A stretch of DNA of 64,000 bases from a virus: the IMG/VR virus record IMGVR_UViG_3300046011_004498, positions 1 through 64,000 of that record, one strand, 5' to 3'. The notes beneath the pieces are model-generated. The model ran no database searches. It worked only from the letters and a program-made list of their open reading frames with translations, and was not told the origin of the DNA. Positions 10,882 to 20,513 of the stretch are shown in pieces. The translations under genes were made by a program, and so were the position numbers. How positions within the stretch are numbered: the first letter of the stretch is position 1; every line of letters starts with the position of its first letter.

Positions 10882-13192
10882 GCCGTTGTCTGAACGAGAC
10901 AACAAACTCACAAAGTGGGCTGCTGAGCCTGAGCTCAAAAACCTGAAGGATGAGTTCTTGGCTTGCGAGAGCACTCATGGTGCTCTCGTTGCTAACATCA
11001 ACCAATGGGCCTCTCTGCATAAGGGAGAGCTTCCTGTTGGAATGAAGGCCGATAAGACTCGTTCTCAGGCCCAGCCGAAACTTGTCCGTAGACAGGCTGA
11101 GTGGAAATACTCTGCTCTCTCTGAGCCTATGCTTAGTTCCAACAGACTCTTCACTATTAAACCTACAACAGGTGAAGATCAGGAAGCTGCTGTTCAGAAT
11201 GAACTTCTGTTGAACCATCAGTTCAATAGAACGATGAATCGTGTAGCATTTGTGGATGATTTTGTTCGTTCAGCTGTAGATGAAGGTACGGTTATTGTTC
11301 GTACTGGCTGGAACAGAGAAACACGTAAAGTCAAAAAGAAGGTTGATACCTTTGACTATTACAGCCCTAACAGTGAAGAAGAGAAACAACTTATTGAGCA
11401 AGCTCTTCAAGCTAGAGAAGCTGATCCCACTACGTTTGAACTTCGTGCTGCTTCCTCACTTAAAGCTGCTGTTGCATACTTCGATCAGTTTGAAGAAATT
11501 GTCATTGCTATAGCAACAGGCGAAAAGAACGAAATTGAAGAAGAACAAATTATAAAGAACTGCCCTACAGCAGAGGTTATTGATCCACGTAACCTGCGTA
11601 TTGATCCTACTTGCGGTGGTGATATCACCAAAGCAATGTTTATGATCTACTCTTATGAAACTAATAGAGCGCAGTTACTCGCTGATCGTAAGGCTTTAGG
11701 TTACAAGAACTTAGATAAGGTTGACTGGCAAGCAGTTGGACCTCTGCAAACTGAGTATCATCACGCACAGTCTGCTGATACGTCTTTCCAGTTTAATGAT
11801 AAGTCCCGTAAAAAGGTTGTTGTCCACGAATATTGGGGGATGTACGACATCCACAAGACAGGGCAACTGGTTCCTATTGTTGCTTGTTGGCTCGGTGACA
11901 TCCTCATTCGTATGGCTGAGAACCCGTTCCCTGATGGTCTGCCTCCGTTCGTTATTGTTCCGTACATGCCGCAGAAACGCTCTGTGTATGGGGAAAGCGA
12001 TGCTGCCTTACTAGGTGACCAACAACAGAACATCGGTGCTCTGCTCCGAGGTATGATTGATATTCTCGGTAGATCGGCTGCTGGGCAGACAGGTGTTGCT
12101 GCTGGCACCTTAGATGCTGTCAACAAGAAGCGATTCGAGAACGGACAGAATTATCAGTTCAATCCCAACATGCCTGCACAAAATGCTATTGTGCATCATA
12201 CTTATCCAGAACTTTCGTCTTCAGCTGTAAATCTGATGACGATTCTGAATAATGATGCAGAAAGTATTACAGGTACTAAAGCATTCTCTGGTGGTATGTC
12301 TGGAGATGGTTACGGTAAAGTTGCTGCTGGTATCAGAGGAATGCTGGACTCCGCTGCAAAGCGTGAGATGGGTATTCTTCGTCGTCTAGTTATGGGTCTT
12401 ATTGAGATTGCTCGTAAGTTCATTGCTATGAACCAAGTCTTCTTGAGTGACAAAGAAGTCATTCGAGTTACCAATACTAAACGTATTGGTATTGAAAGAC
12501 CTGAAGATCAGACAGATGAAGAGTTTGTCACTATTAATCGTGCAGAACTTAAAGGCTTTTTTGATATTGAGATTGATATTGCCACCGCTGAAGTGGATGA
12601 AGCTCAGTCTCAAGACCTTGGTTTCATGCTTCAAACCCTTGGACCCAAGGGTGATTGGAATATGGTCAAGATTATCCTGATGGAAATTGCACGCCTTAAG
12701 CGTCTTCCTCATTTGGAAAAAGCCATCAAGGAATACGAGCCTAAGCCTGATCCAGTGGCTGCTAAGAAGGCAGAGCTAGAAGTTGCTCTGTTAGAGGTCG
12801 AGATTGCTGAAGCTCAAGCTAAGTCAGAGCTTATGAAAGCTCAGGCTAAGAAAGCCTTGGCTGAAGCAGGAGAGACTGATCTTGATACAGCAGAAACTGA
12901 GCAGGGTGTTAAACACGAAAGAGCTCTGCAACTGGCTCAAGCTCAAGGTGAAGCAAATCAGACTTATGAAGTTACTAAAGCTCTGGTTAAACCTCAGAAA
13001 GAGGGAGAAAAGCCGGGTGATGTTGAAGCAGCTATTGGTTTCAATGAACTAACTAAAGATGCCAATAAGCCTGCTCCCAGACTTCCTCCGATTGAACCAG
13101 AACCTATGATGCAACAACCTGTTGACATGGCTCCCCCGATGCAAGATCAGGGATTTGCCGGACCAATAGAACCTGTTGAACCATATGTCTGA
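10862..13192 (+). CDS. portal protein (776 aa), N4 gp59-like
   Basis: Size, position and the central region (PFVIVPYMPQKRSVYGESDAALLGDQQQNIGALLRGMIDI) fit the large portal of N4-type phages. The portal is the dodecameric ring through which DNA enters and leaves. The C-terminal 150 residues are Ala/Glu/Gln-rich coiled coil (AEVALLEVEIAEAQAKSELMKAQAKKAL) ending in a Pro/Met-rich tail. ATG 10862 overlaps the spanin gene. A TTG at 10820 would add 14 residues and has TAAGG only 4 nt upstream, so ATG is preferred. Confidence 0.85.
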   Translation: MEQVSTKPLSERDNKLTKWAAEPELKNLKDEFLACESTHGALVANINQWASLHKGELPVGMKADKTRSQAQPKLVRRQAEWKYSALSEPMLSSNRLFTIKPTTGEDQEAAVQNELLLNHQFNRTMNRVAFVDDFVRSAVDEGTVIVRTGWNRETRKVKKKVDTFDYYSPNSEEEKQLIEQALQAREADPTTFELRAASSLKAAVAYFDQFEEIVIAIATGEKNEIEEEQIIKNCPTAEVIDPRNLRIDPTCGGDITKAMFMIYSYETNRAQLLADRKALGYKNLDKVDWQAVGPLQTEYHHAQSADTSFQFNDKSRKKVVVHEYWGMYDIHKTGQLVPIVACWLGDILIRMAENPFPDGLPPFVIVPYMPQKRSVYGESDAALLGDQQQNIGALLRGMIDILGRSAAGQTGVAAGTLDAVNKKRFENGQNYQFNPNMPAQNAIVHHTYPELSSSAVNLMTILNNDAESITGTKAFSGGMSGDGYGKVAAGIRGMLDSAAKREMGILRRLVMGLIEIARKFIAMNQVFLSDKEVIRVTNTKRIGIERPEDQTDEEFVTINRAELKGFFDIEIDIATAEVDEAQSQDLGFMLQTLGPKGDWNMVKIILMEIARLKRLPHLEKAIKEYEPKPDPVAAKKAELEVALLEVEIAEAQAKSELMKAQAKKALAEAGETDLDTAETEQGVKHERALQLAQAQGEANQTYEVTKALVKPQKEGEKPGDVEAAIGFNELTKDANKPAPRLPPIEPEPMMQQPVDMAPPMQDQGFAGPIEPVEPYV

Positions 13193-13505
13193 ACTAGAAA
13201 ATGAGCGTAGGGAGTTCCGCCGAAAGGTAGAACTCCTTATTGCTTTAGACCAACTCAAGCATAATGTTTCTTTTCAGAAGCTTATTCTGAATGGATTTAT
13301 GAAAGATGAAGTAATACATCTTACTCGTATTGCTAATAAAGCAATGACGGCTGAAGAAAAGTTAGCTAGAAGCAACCAAGCACAAGCAGCTTTTGTTCTA
13401 GAAGATTACTTTAGTCGTGTACGTAATGAAGGTGAGGATGCTAGGGAAAAGATTCCTGAGCTAGACCGACTCATCGAAATTAAAGAAGAAGAACCTGAAT
13501 CATGA
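13185..13505 (+). CDS. hypothetical virion-module protein (106 aa), N4 gp58 position
   Basis: A small, highly charged helical protein (MSELENERREFRRKVELLIALDQLKHNVSF...) with no membrane span. Its ATG overlaps the portal stop (ATGTCTGA) and its stop overlaps the scaffold start (ATGA), so the three genes are translationally coupled. It stands in the slot of N4 gp58. A role in assembly is likely from context only. Confidence 0.6.
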   Translation: MSELENERREFRRKVELLIALDQLKHNVSFQKLILNGFMKDEVIHLTRIANKAMTAEEKLARSNQAQAAFVLEDYFSRVRNEGEDAREKIPELDRLIEIKEEEPES

Positions 13506-14716
13506 AGATTACTGATTTTCAAAACATGAGTGATGAAGACATTGCTGGTCTTACTGACTCTTCCTTTGATACTTCTGATATTGTTCCTGAAGAACAACAA
13601 GAAGAGCAAACTGAAACTACTCCTCCTGTTGATGAAGAAGTCGAGGACAAGGCTGAAGCCGACGAAGTTGGAGCCGCAGGCGACAACGAGGAAGGCGAGA
13701 AGCCGAAGGACGAAGACGTTTCTGATTCAGACTTCGACAAGCAAACACCGCCTACTGAGCAGGTCGCTGTAGAGAAAACAGTAGAAGAAAAGAAAAAACC
13801 TCCTGTGGCTGAAGAGCCTAAAGAAGGTAATGTTCCTGCTGAAGAAGCTCCTTCAATTAATTATGAAGAAGCTTATAAGAAGTTAATTGGGCAACCAATT
13901 AAAGCAAACGGTACTGAGATCACTCTAAGAGATGCTGATGAAGCACTTAGACTGATCCAGAAAGGTGCTGGCTACGAGAAGAAGATGGAGGCTTTGAAGC
14001 CTGCTCGTAAGTCTGCTGCAATGCTAGAGGCTGCTGGTCTTCTTGGAGACGACACAGCGTTGTCTCATATGATTGATCTGTACAATGGTAACCCTCAAGC
14101 TATTGCAAGATTAGTAAAAGATCTAAAAATTGATATCTTTGCTCTAGACTTAGACGCAGGTGATCAATATAGAGCTGTAAGTCATCTTCAAACAGATGAA
14201 GCGGTTACCTTTACTGAGACGCTTAAAGAGGTTCGCACCCTTGAAGGCGGTAAGGAAGCACTGGCGCTCATCGATTCCTGGGACCAACCGTCCAAGGACG
14301 CAATTTGGGGAAATGCTGAGGCAGTCCGTCAGATTTTTGAGTACAAGCAATCTGGTGTCTATGACACTGTTGCCACTGAAGTCGAACGTCGTCGTACCCT
14401 TGGTCAAATCCCCGCTGGCACTCCCTTCATCCATGCCTTCAAACAGGTTGGTGACGAGATGGCTAGAGCAGCTGAGGCTCAAAATCCAAGCCCTGCGGTA
14501 GAACGTACTGTGAATACTCCTGCTAACGTGCCTGCGAAGCCCGTTGCTAGAACTCCGGTACATTCTGGTCCCGCACCTCGGAAGGTTGAAACCCCAGATG
14601 TCCGCGCCGCTGCTGCTGCTTCCCCTCGGGTTGGCTCCGGCGTAGCGAAACAAGTTCCTGATATTTATTCGCTGAGTGACAAAGACATAGAAAATATGTC
14701 TTCGCCTCCGGCATAG
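13502..14716 (+). CDS. putative capsid scaffolding protein (404 aa), N4 gp57 position
   Basis: The N-terminal 120 residues are extremely acidic and low in complexity ([28 protein letters not shown]...). A helical middle region and an Ala/Pro-rich tail follow, ending in a short repeat-like [13 protein letters not shown] that echoes the N-terminal [11 protein letters not shown]. It directly precedes the major capsid gene. This composition and position are typical of scaffolds that guide capsid assembly and are then removed. Confidence 0.7.
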   Translation: MKITDFQNMSDEDIAGLTDSSFDTSDIVPEEQQEEQTETTPPVDEEVEDKAEADEVGAAGDNEEGEKPKDEDVSDSDFDKQTPPTEQVAVEKTVEEKKKPPVAEEPKEGNVPAEEAPSINYEEAYKKLIGQPIKANGTEITLRDADEALRLIQKGAGYEKKMEALKPARKSAAMLEAAGLLGDDTALSHMIDLYNGNPQAIARLVKDLKIDIFALDLDAGDQYRAVSHLQTDEAVTFTETLKEVRTLEGGKEALALIDSWDQPSKDAIWGNAEAVRQIFEYKQSGVYDTVATEVERRRTLGQIPAGTPFIHAFKQVGDEMARAAEAQNPSPAVERTVNTPANVPAKPVARTPVHSGPAPRKVETPDVRAAAAASPRVGSGVAKQVPDIYSLSDKDIENMSSPPA

Positions 14717-14733
14717 GGCTGAAAGGGCTCAAC

Positions 14734-15936
14734 ATGTTGCAGTATAAAGCCCCTATCGATGGGCAAGATTCCACGATTAACGGCACTGGCACTGACCAGT
14801 TCCAGACCTTCTTCTGGCTGCGTAAGGCACTGGTGACTGCTCGTAAGAAGCAGTACTTCACTCAGCTGTCTACTACCCGCTCGATGCCCAAGAACATGGG
14901 TAAGACGATGGTCATGTACGAGTATGTCCCGCTTCTGTCGGACAAGAACACGTACAACCAAGGTATCGATGCCGCTGGTGTCGCTACTGTCAACGGCAAC
15001 CTGTACGGTTCGTCCAAAGACATTGGCACCATTACGGATCGTCTGCCTACTCTGACGGAAAATGGCGGTCGCGTTAACCGCGTCGGCTTCACCCGTCTGG
15101 AGCGTAGAGGTACTCTGCAAAAGCTCGGCTTCTTCACCGAGTTTACCGCAGAATCCCTGAGCTTCGACTCGGATGCCGACCTGATGCAGCACCTTTCGAG
15201 GGAACTGCTGAGCGGTGCGGTTGAACTGTCGGAGTCCATGCTTCAAATCGACCTGCTCACCAATGCTGGTGTCGTTGCTTTCCCGGGCGCTGCCACGGAT
15301 GACGACGAAGTTACGGCTGAAGGTGCAGGCGCTACGAAGGTGGCCTACTCCACGCTGACGCGGATGGATCGTATCCTCACGGATAACCTGACGCCGAAGC
15401 ACACCACGATCATCTCGGGTTCGCGTTATGTGGATACGAGAACGATCCAAGCGGCTCGCATCATCTACGGTTCCCCGGAAGCGGTGGCCGAACTGATGGA
15501 CCTTGTGGATCAGTTTGATAAGCCTGCCTTTGTCCCCCTGCATCAGTACGCTGATGCCGGTACGGCCATGGAAGGTGAAGTTGGTGCAATTGGTCCCTTC
15601 CGTGTGATTGAAGTGCCGAACATGCTCCACTGGGCTGGTGCTGGTGCTGAGGTTGTTACTAACCCCGGCTATCGCTCCACTCTGGTTGCTGGCGATGATC
15701 GTTACGACATCTTCCCGCTGCTGGTGGTTGGTGACGAATCGTTCGTTACCATCGGCTTCCAGACGGACGGCAAGTCCATGAAGTTCGACATCACTACTAA
15801 GATGCCGGGCAAGGAAACTGCTGATAAGTCGGACCCCTATGGGGAAACTGGCTTCAGTTCGATCAAGTGGTACTACGGTATCCTCGTGATGCGCCCTGAG
15901 CGTATCGGCTTGATTAAGCTGGTTGTCCGCGAGTAA
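14734..15936 (+). CDS. major capsid protein, N4-gp56 family (400 aa)
   Basis: The sequence matches the N4-gp56 family of HK97-fold capsid proteins. Recognisable blocks are the N-terminal [17 protein letters not shown], the [19 protein letters not shown] segment, [19 protein letters not shown], and the C-terminal [18 protein letters not shown]. The length (400 aa) is normal. It is followed by a strong terminator, consistent with very high expression. Codons are distinctly more GC-rich than in neighbouring genes, as expected for the most abundant protein. Confidence 0.93.
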   Translation: MLQYKAPIDGQDSTINGTGTDQFQTFFWLRKALVTARKKQYFTQLSTTRSMPKNMGKTMVMYEYVPLLSDKNTYNQGIDAAGVATVNGNLYGSSKDIGTITDRLPTLTENGGRVNRVGFTRLERRGTLQKLGFFTEFTAESLSFDSDADLMQHLSRELLSGAVELSESMLQIDLLTNAGVVAFPGAATDDDEVTAEGAGATKVAYSTLTRMDRILTDNLTPKHTTIISGSRYVDTRTIQAARIIYGSPEAVAELMDLVDQFDKPAFVPLHQYADAGTAMEGEVGAIGPFRVIEVPNMLHWAGAGAEVVTNPGYRSTLVAGDDRYDIFPLLVVGDESFVTIGFQTDGKSMKFDITTKMPGKETADKSDPYGETGFSSIKWYYGILVMRPERIGLIKLVVRE

Positions 15937-15961
15937 TCTTCGCTATAAAGCGAAGTACAGA

Positions 15962-15989
15962 GGGGGAGGGTCCTGCCCTCCCCCTTTTT
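15962..15989 (+). terminator. terminator after the major capsid gene
   Basis: GGGGGAGGG-tcctg-CCCTCCCCC is a 9-bp all-GC-type stem followed by TTTTT. It should limit read-through into the minor virion genes downstream. Confidence 0.9.
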
Positions 15990-16017
15990 GTTAGACCAAC
16001 CCTGAAAGATTGAACCA

Positions 16018-16668
16018 ATGGCTGACGAAAATAAAAAAGTTGAAGGCGAAGACCTTATCAAAGCGGTGGAAGCTGCGAATAAGGAAGCCAACAACAAACA
16101 ACTTGCTCAAGAGCAGATTGAGTTTGAAAAAGAACTTAAAGAAAAGCTCCGTGAAAACGGTAAGCTTTTAGGTGTTACCTTCAGTCCGAATGAAGGTGTT
16201 CCCTCTATGGTCAACAAACTTAAAGAAGCTCGTGAACAGCTTCTTCAAGACCCGTTGATTGCTGATGTTACTCTGCCTGCTGATAAGCAGATTGATGAAC
16301 TTACAGCCCGTAAGAATCTTCGTCTGGATATGACTCGTCTGGTTCGAGTGCAAATTGCTTGCCTCAATCCTGCTAAAGCTGAACTTCCGGGAGAAATCTT
16401 TACAGTTCACAACGATGTTGTGGGTACAGTTAAGAAGTTTGTTCCTTATAATGAAGCCGGGGAAGCTTATCATATCCCGTTCTTCCTTTATAAGTTCCTG
16501 ACTCGTAAGAAGTATCTGCAAATCAAAGACCCTCCGAAGGGTTCTAGAGCAGCACCAACTACGAAGATGGTGCCTGAGTTCTCCATCAGAATTCTTGATC
16601 CGCTTACCCCGACTGAGCTTAAAGAGTTAGCTCGTGCTCAGGGTGCAGCTGAAGCCGCTGCGGACTAA
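16018..16668 (+). CDS. virion protein (216 aa), N4 gp55 position
   Basis: The protein has a charged N-terminal coiled coil (EAANKEANNKQLAQEQIEFEKELKEKLRENGK), a compact middle domain (TRLVRVQIACLNPAKAELPGEIFTVHNDVVGTVKKFVPY) and a C-terminal segment ending in ARAQGAAEAAAD. It is immediately downstream of the capsid terminator, in the slot of N4 gp55. No enzymatic motif is seen. Likely a minor structural protein. Confidence 0.6.
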   Translation: MADENKKVEGEDLIKAVEAANKEANNKQLAQEQIEFEKELKEKLRENGKLLGVTFSPNEGVPSMVNKLKEAREQLLQDPLIADVTLPADKQIDELTARKNLRLDMTRLVRVQIACLNPAKAELPGEIFTVHNDVVGTVKKFVPYNEAGEAYHIPFFLYKFLTRKKYLQIKDPPKGSRAAPTTKMVPEFSIRILDPLTPTELKELARAQGAAEAAAD

Positions 16669-16695
16669 GATTCACACTAGAAGAAGCCTGAGCCA

Positions 16696-17718
16696 ATGAC
16701 TTGCAATCCAGCCCCAATCGCTGATGAGATGTTTGATGCTCTGAAGGAGGGCGTTGACCTCCCGGACTTGTCCGGTGTGGTTATGCCTGAATTCCCAGCC
16801 TTAGACCTCTCTGTCTTTATGGATACTCCATCCATCAAGATGGAAGATTTGACTGAAGGGCAGACCGGAGGCTCAGGCGTCTTCGATAAGTTAATGACTT
16901 CTGTGACTGCTCACCTTGATAGGGAGAGAACAGCAGGACGAATTACCAATAATGATTTTGCTAAGTCCTATGTAGATTTCTCTACTGGGGCTTTAGCAGC
17001 TGCTATTCAGTTCCTGCTCCAGAAGGATCAGGCTTACTGGCAGGCTCTGAGTGCTCAGACAGCATCTAAGCTGGCTCTTGTTCAGTTAGCTACAGCCCAC
17101 GTTGCCTTGGAGGAATCCAAGTACCGTATGCGCTTGATGGCTCATCAATCGGCTGCTGCTGAAGCTCAAACAGCTTTGGTTAAGATGCAATTAGCCACTG
17201 CTCGTATTGAGTTTTGTACAGCTGAATATCGTTTATCTGATATTCTTCCTAAGGAAGCAGATATTCTTGTTGAACAAAAAGGTCAGATTGAAGCTCAAAC
17301 AGCTAATATCGTAGCTACTACGACTGATCTGTTACCTGAACAAGTTCGTACTGCTGCTGCACAAGCTAATACTACTGAGTATCAGTTGGCTAATCATATG
17401 CCTAAGCAGACTCTTCTGATGACTGAGCAAATTAATGTAACCAAAGAGCAGCATGAAGCTGCTCGTGCTCAGACACTTGATACCAGATCAGATAATACTA
17501 CTCCGGTAACTGGTACGCTTGGTAAACAAAAAGATCTGCATACACAGCAGATTCAGTCCTATAAACAGGATGCTCAACTGAAAGCAGCACGTCCCTTCAT
17601 TGATGCGTGGATTACAATGAAGACGATTGACGAGGGTACATTACCCCCGGATAATTTTAACAACGCCAATCTCAATGCCATTCTTGGTATTATCAGAACA
17701 GATAACGATCTAGTGTAA
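16696..17718 (+). CDS. coiled-coil virion protein (340 aa), N4 gp54 position
   Basis: The protein is almost entirely helical with many Ala, Gln, Thr and Glu repeats (ALVKMQLATARIEFCTAEYRL; QTANIVATTTDLLPEQVRTAAAQ), suggesting an extended coiled coil. The N-terminus is Pro/Asp/Leu-rich. Order matches N4 gp54, a virion protein. There is no membrane span or catalytic motif. Possibly an internal head or ejection-related protein. Confidence 0.6.
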   Translation: MTCNPAPIADEMFDALKEGVDLPDLSGVVMPEFPALDLSVFMDTPSIKMEDLTEGQTGGSGVFDKLMTSVTAHLDRERTAGRITNNDFAKSYVDFSTGALAAAIQFLLQKDQAYWQALSAQTASKLALVQLATAHVALEESKYRMRLMAHQSAAAEAQTALVKMQLATARIEFCTAEYRLSDILPKEADILVEQKGQIEAQTANIVATTTDLLPEQVRTAAAQANTTEYQLANHMPKQTLLMTEQINVTKEQHEAARAQTLDTRSDNTTPVTGTLGKQKDLHTQQIQSYKQDAQLKAARPFIDAWITMKTIDEGTLPPDNFNNANLNAILGIIRTDNDLV

Positions 17719-17727
17719 GGCTTTAAG

Positions 17728-19956
17728 ATGGGATTGTTTAGTTCTCGAAAAAAGACTTACGTCTCATCGGTAGTGTACAATCTGGCCGGTCCTGTAGAGG
17801 ATCGGCCAGACTATCTCAAAAGCATTATGCTCGGGAGTCTTCTGACTCAGAAACAGTTTAACCCCGGTGAAGCGATTCGTGAGGGTTATAAAACTGGTGT
17901 TGGGTTACGTCTGCGTAGTTACCATCGCTGGGCTAGAACCAACTATAAACAGGTCGGTATCTCCACAGACAGGTTCTATGGGAAGCCTGAGTTTGATCCT
18001 GCTTCAGTAGCAGCAGCAATGCTGGCTGACTTCGAGATTGATGCTGAGATTGATTGGATCGATAGTGGTTCAGCTGAAATTGAAATGTGGGGTCGTCAGT
18101 GGATGAGGGAAAATCTCCCTCTGAAAGAACCAACTGACACTTGGAGAGTAGATTACGTTGAAGCTACTGGAGACGGTCTCATCGTTTTTGACGATGGCAC
18201 TCCTAATGTTCTGTTCACACCAACAGGTTACAGAGGCACAGGAGATTATCTCTATGTCGCTTATAGCCGTATCCTGACAATAAACAGAAGAACCAGTCCT
18301 CAACTGTTTATCTACCGTAGAGGTTCTGGCTCCTTAGCTTTAGATGCCCTGTTTTTGCTTGGAGCAACAACAGGTGAGTATCTTCCTCAGATTCCTCTTA
18401 GACATGAGAATCGGTTTCTGTCGGAAAGCTACAAACCTGAGGTCTATGCTGAAGCAAAGAAAGCATACAAAAAAGCTTCAGGACAGAAGTATGATGAACT
18501 GATCAGCAAGATTGAGGAAAACCCTGATCTTGAAGACATCGACTTTGCCTACATATTCTTTGGTGTATCATTAAACACCGTGGATATGTCTTCACGTCGG
18601 TACATGTTTAGATACTTCAAGCATTTACTCGATAATCAGACAGTAAGCTCAAGTGCTTATGATGCTTGGCTCGCAAATCAAACAGATTTGAATGCTGATA
18701 TAAACTCATGGACTGATTGGTATGGTGACCAACTGGTCTTTGATCCGGGATTACCTACTGTGGGTACTCAGCCCGTACGACCTGTTGTGGCTGCTGCTCC
18801 AGAAAACTATGTAATCATTGAGGATAAAGGACCGGGTAAAACTAATCTCAAGATCGAGATTAGCTGGAAAAGTATGACTCTTTCTACTGGGTCTGGTCTT
18901 GGCCGTCCTGAAGCCGTCAGAGGGGATGTTTGGTTCACCTTTGTCGGTAATGAAACAATTGTAGCTAGTGCATACACAACTGATGAAGTTGAGAATCTTA
19001 CTATAGATACAATTGAAGCTTGGCACCAAGTATCAGATACTTCTTATGAGAAGATTGTCATTAAGGGTATGGTTCATAAGAATCACATTTACAATGGTAA
19101 GTCAGTTACCATTACAGCAGCACAAGCTTTGCTGGATGAAAGTGATTCTGAATTCCTTATTCCAATTCGATATGACACCTTCAGAGAGATGTCATTAGTA
19201 GACTCAACACAAATGAGCACACAGTGTGTGAACATTGTGTTTAATTGCTATCAAATTGTAAAGAAGCCTTGGTATGCGAGAGGATGGTTTAAGGTATTTG
19301 TGTTTGTTGCTGTAGTGGTTCTTACCATTTTATATCCTCCTGCTGGTGCAGCCGCAGGTGCTGCAACAACAGTAGGTACTGCTGCGGTTACTATTATCAC
19401 ACTTAATGTGATTATTAACGCAATCATCAGCGTAGTGGTCAATATGATCCTCAGTATGCTGCTGATGAAGATATTTACACACCTTGCTGTACAGGCTTTT
19501 GGTGAGAAAGTTGGTCAGATTGTTGCTGCTCTTGCTATGTTCATTACAATGAACGTTGGTAACGCAATGGCATCTGGACAATCTTTAGCATCATCATTCT
19601 CAAATCTGATGTCTGCTTCAAACCTGTTAGCAATGACCAATGCTGTGGGTAATGCTTATGCTTCTATGGTGAATGTTGACACCATGGAGATGTTTAAGAA
19701 GACACAAGAACTCATTGATAAATACCGCCAAGAGTCCTTGGAATTACAGGAACGGTATGCAGATCAATTTGGATATGGTACGGCACTGTTTAATCCAATG
19801 GCGCTGACTGAGGCTGCACAAAGCTTTTTCACAGAACCATCAGAGACATTCTTGTCTCGTACTTTATTGACAGGATCGGAGATTGCAGAGATGAGCAATA
19901 ATCTGATTACAAACTTCGCGGAGCTTACGCTTCGCAATCCGTATAGCGAGGATTAA
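17728..19956 (+). CDS. large virion protein with hydrophobic core (742 aa), N4 gp53 position
   Basis: The start MGLFSSRKKTYVSSVVYNLAGPVEDRPDYLK resembles a virion protein found in many unrelated phages, whose function is unknown to me. Residues about 505-600 are very hydrophobic (VFVFVAVVVLTILYPPAGAAAGAATTVGTAAVTIITLNVIINAIISVVVNMILSMLLMK), with several potential membrane spans. The C-terminus is amphipathic. Such a layout suggests an internal protein that enters the host membrane during DNA ejection; this is inference. Confidence 0.65.
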   Translation: MGLFSSRKKTYVSSVVYNLAGPVEDRPDYLKSIMLGSLLTQKQFNPGEAIREGYKTGVGLRLRSYHRWARTNYKQVGISTDRFYGKPEFDPASVAAAMLADFEIDAEIDWIDSGSAEIEMWGRQWMRENLPLKEPTDTWRVDYVEATGDGLIVFDDGTPNVLFTPTGYRGTGDYLYVAYSRILTINRRTSPQLFIYRRGSGSLALDALFLLGATTGEYLPQIPLRHENRFLSESYKPEVYAEAKKAYKKASGQKYDELISKIEENPDLEDIDFAYIFFGVSLNTVDMSSRRYMFRYFKHLLDNQTVSSSAYDAWLANQTDLNADINSWTDWYGDQLVFDPGLPTVGTQPVRPVVAAAPENYVIIEDKGPGKTNLKIEISWKSMTLSTGSGLGRPEAVRGDVWFTFVGNETIVASAYTTDEVENLTIDTIEAWHQVSDTSYEKIVIKGMVHKNHIYNGKSVTITAAQALLDESDSEFLIPIRYDTFREMSLVDSTQMSTQCVNIVFNCYQIVKKPWYARGWFKVFVFVAVVVLTILYPPAGAAAGAATTVGTAAVTIITLNVIINAIISVVVNMILSMLLMKIFTHLAVQAFGEKVGQIVAALAMFITMNVGNAMASGQSLASSFSNLMSASNLLAMTNAVGNAYASMVNVDTMEMFKKTQELIDKYRQESLELQERYADQFGYGTALFNPMALTEAAQSFFTEPSETFLSRTLLTGSEIAEMSNNLITNFAELTLRNPYSED

Positions 19957-19958
19957 CA

Positions 19959-20507
19959 ATGAACGGCTGGCAAGGTTTATTCTCCGTACCCAGTGCTCCT
20001 CCTATTGGCTCACTCGGTAACATCAATACAGGTCCGGGTGGTTGGCCGGGAGCTTACGCTGGAAATATTCCAGGACTTAGAAGTGCTCAGCCTTTTAGTA
20101 ATTATGGGCCTGTACCAGCTGATCTGAACACCGGACTTGGTTTTGGTCCTCCTCCGTCTGCATCCGATATGTCAGCAAATGCTGCATTTGGTAATGGTAA
20201 CGGAATGAATAGAGGTTGGTTTGGAGTTGATGGATTAGGAAAGAATCTTGGTACTCTCCAACTTGGTATTGGGACTCTTGCTGCTGGTGCTAATATTTGG
20301 AATAGTCTCCAACAAAATAAACTAGCTAAAGCTAGTTTTAATCATCAAAAAGGTCTGCTTGATACCAATCTTGCAAACCAAATTAAAGCATTTAACCTTC
20401 AGCTTGATGATAAGCTTCGCTCTCGTCAGGTAGTTGAGGGCACCTCTGATGCTTCTAGAGAAGAAGCACGTAAGAGGTGGGAAGCTCGTGACGAACGTAG
20501 AGGATAA
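19959..20507 (+). CDS. Gly/Pro-rich virion protein (182 aa), N4 gp52 position
   Basis: The N-terminal two thirds are Gly, Pro and Asn rich and probably disordered (PSAPPIGSLGNINTGPGGWPGAYAGN). The C-terminal third is basic and helical (NHQKGLLDTNLANQIKAFNLQLDDKLRSRQVVEG). It starts two bases after the previous stop and ends six bases before the next start. It has no recognised domain and is probably structural or an ejection partner of its neighbours. Confidence 0.6.
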   Translation: MNGWQGLFSVPSAPPIGSLGNINTGPGGWPGAYAGNIPGLRSAQPFSNYGPVPADLNTGLGFGPPPSASDMSANAAFGNGNGMNRGWFGVDGLGKNLGTLQLGIGTLAAGANIWNSLQQNKLAKASFNHQKGLLDTNLANQIKAFNLQLDDKLRSRQVVEGTSDASREEARKRWEARDERRG

Positions 20508-20513
20508 AGCCTG

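Noticed and set aside
14665-15630. 321-codon minus-strand frame opposite the capsid gene
   Set aside because: It lies antisense to the clearly identified major capsid gene in a GC-biased region, where such shadow frames are common.
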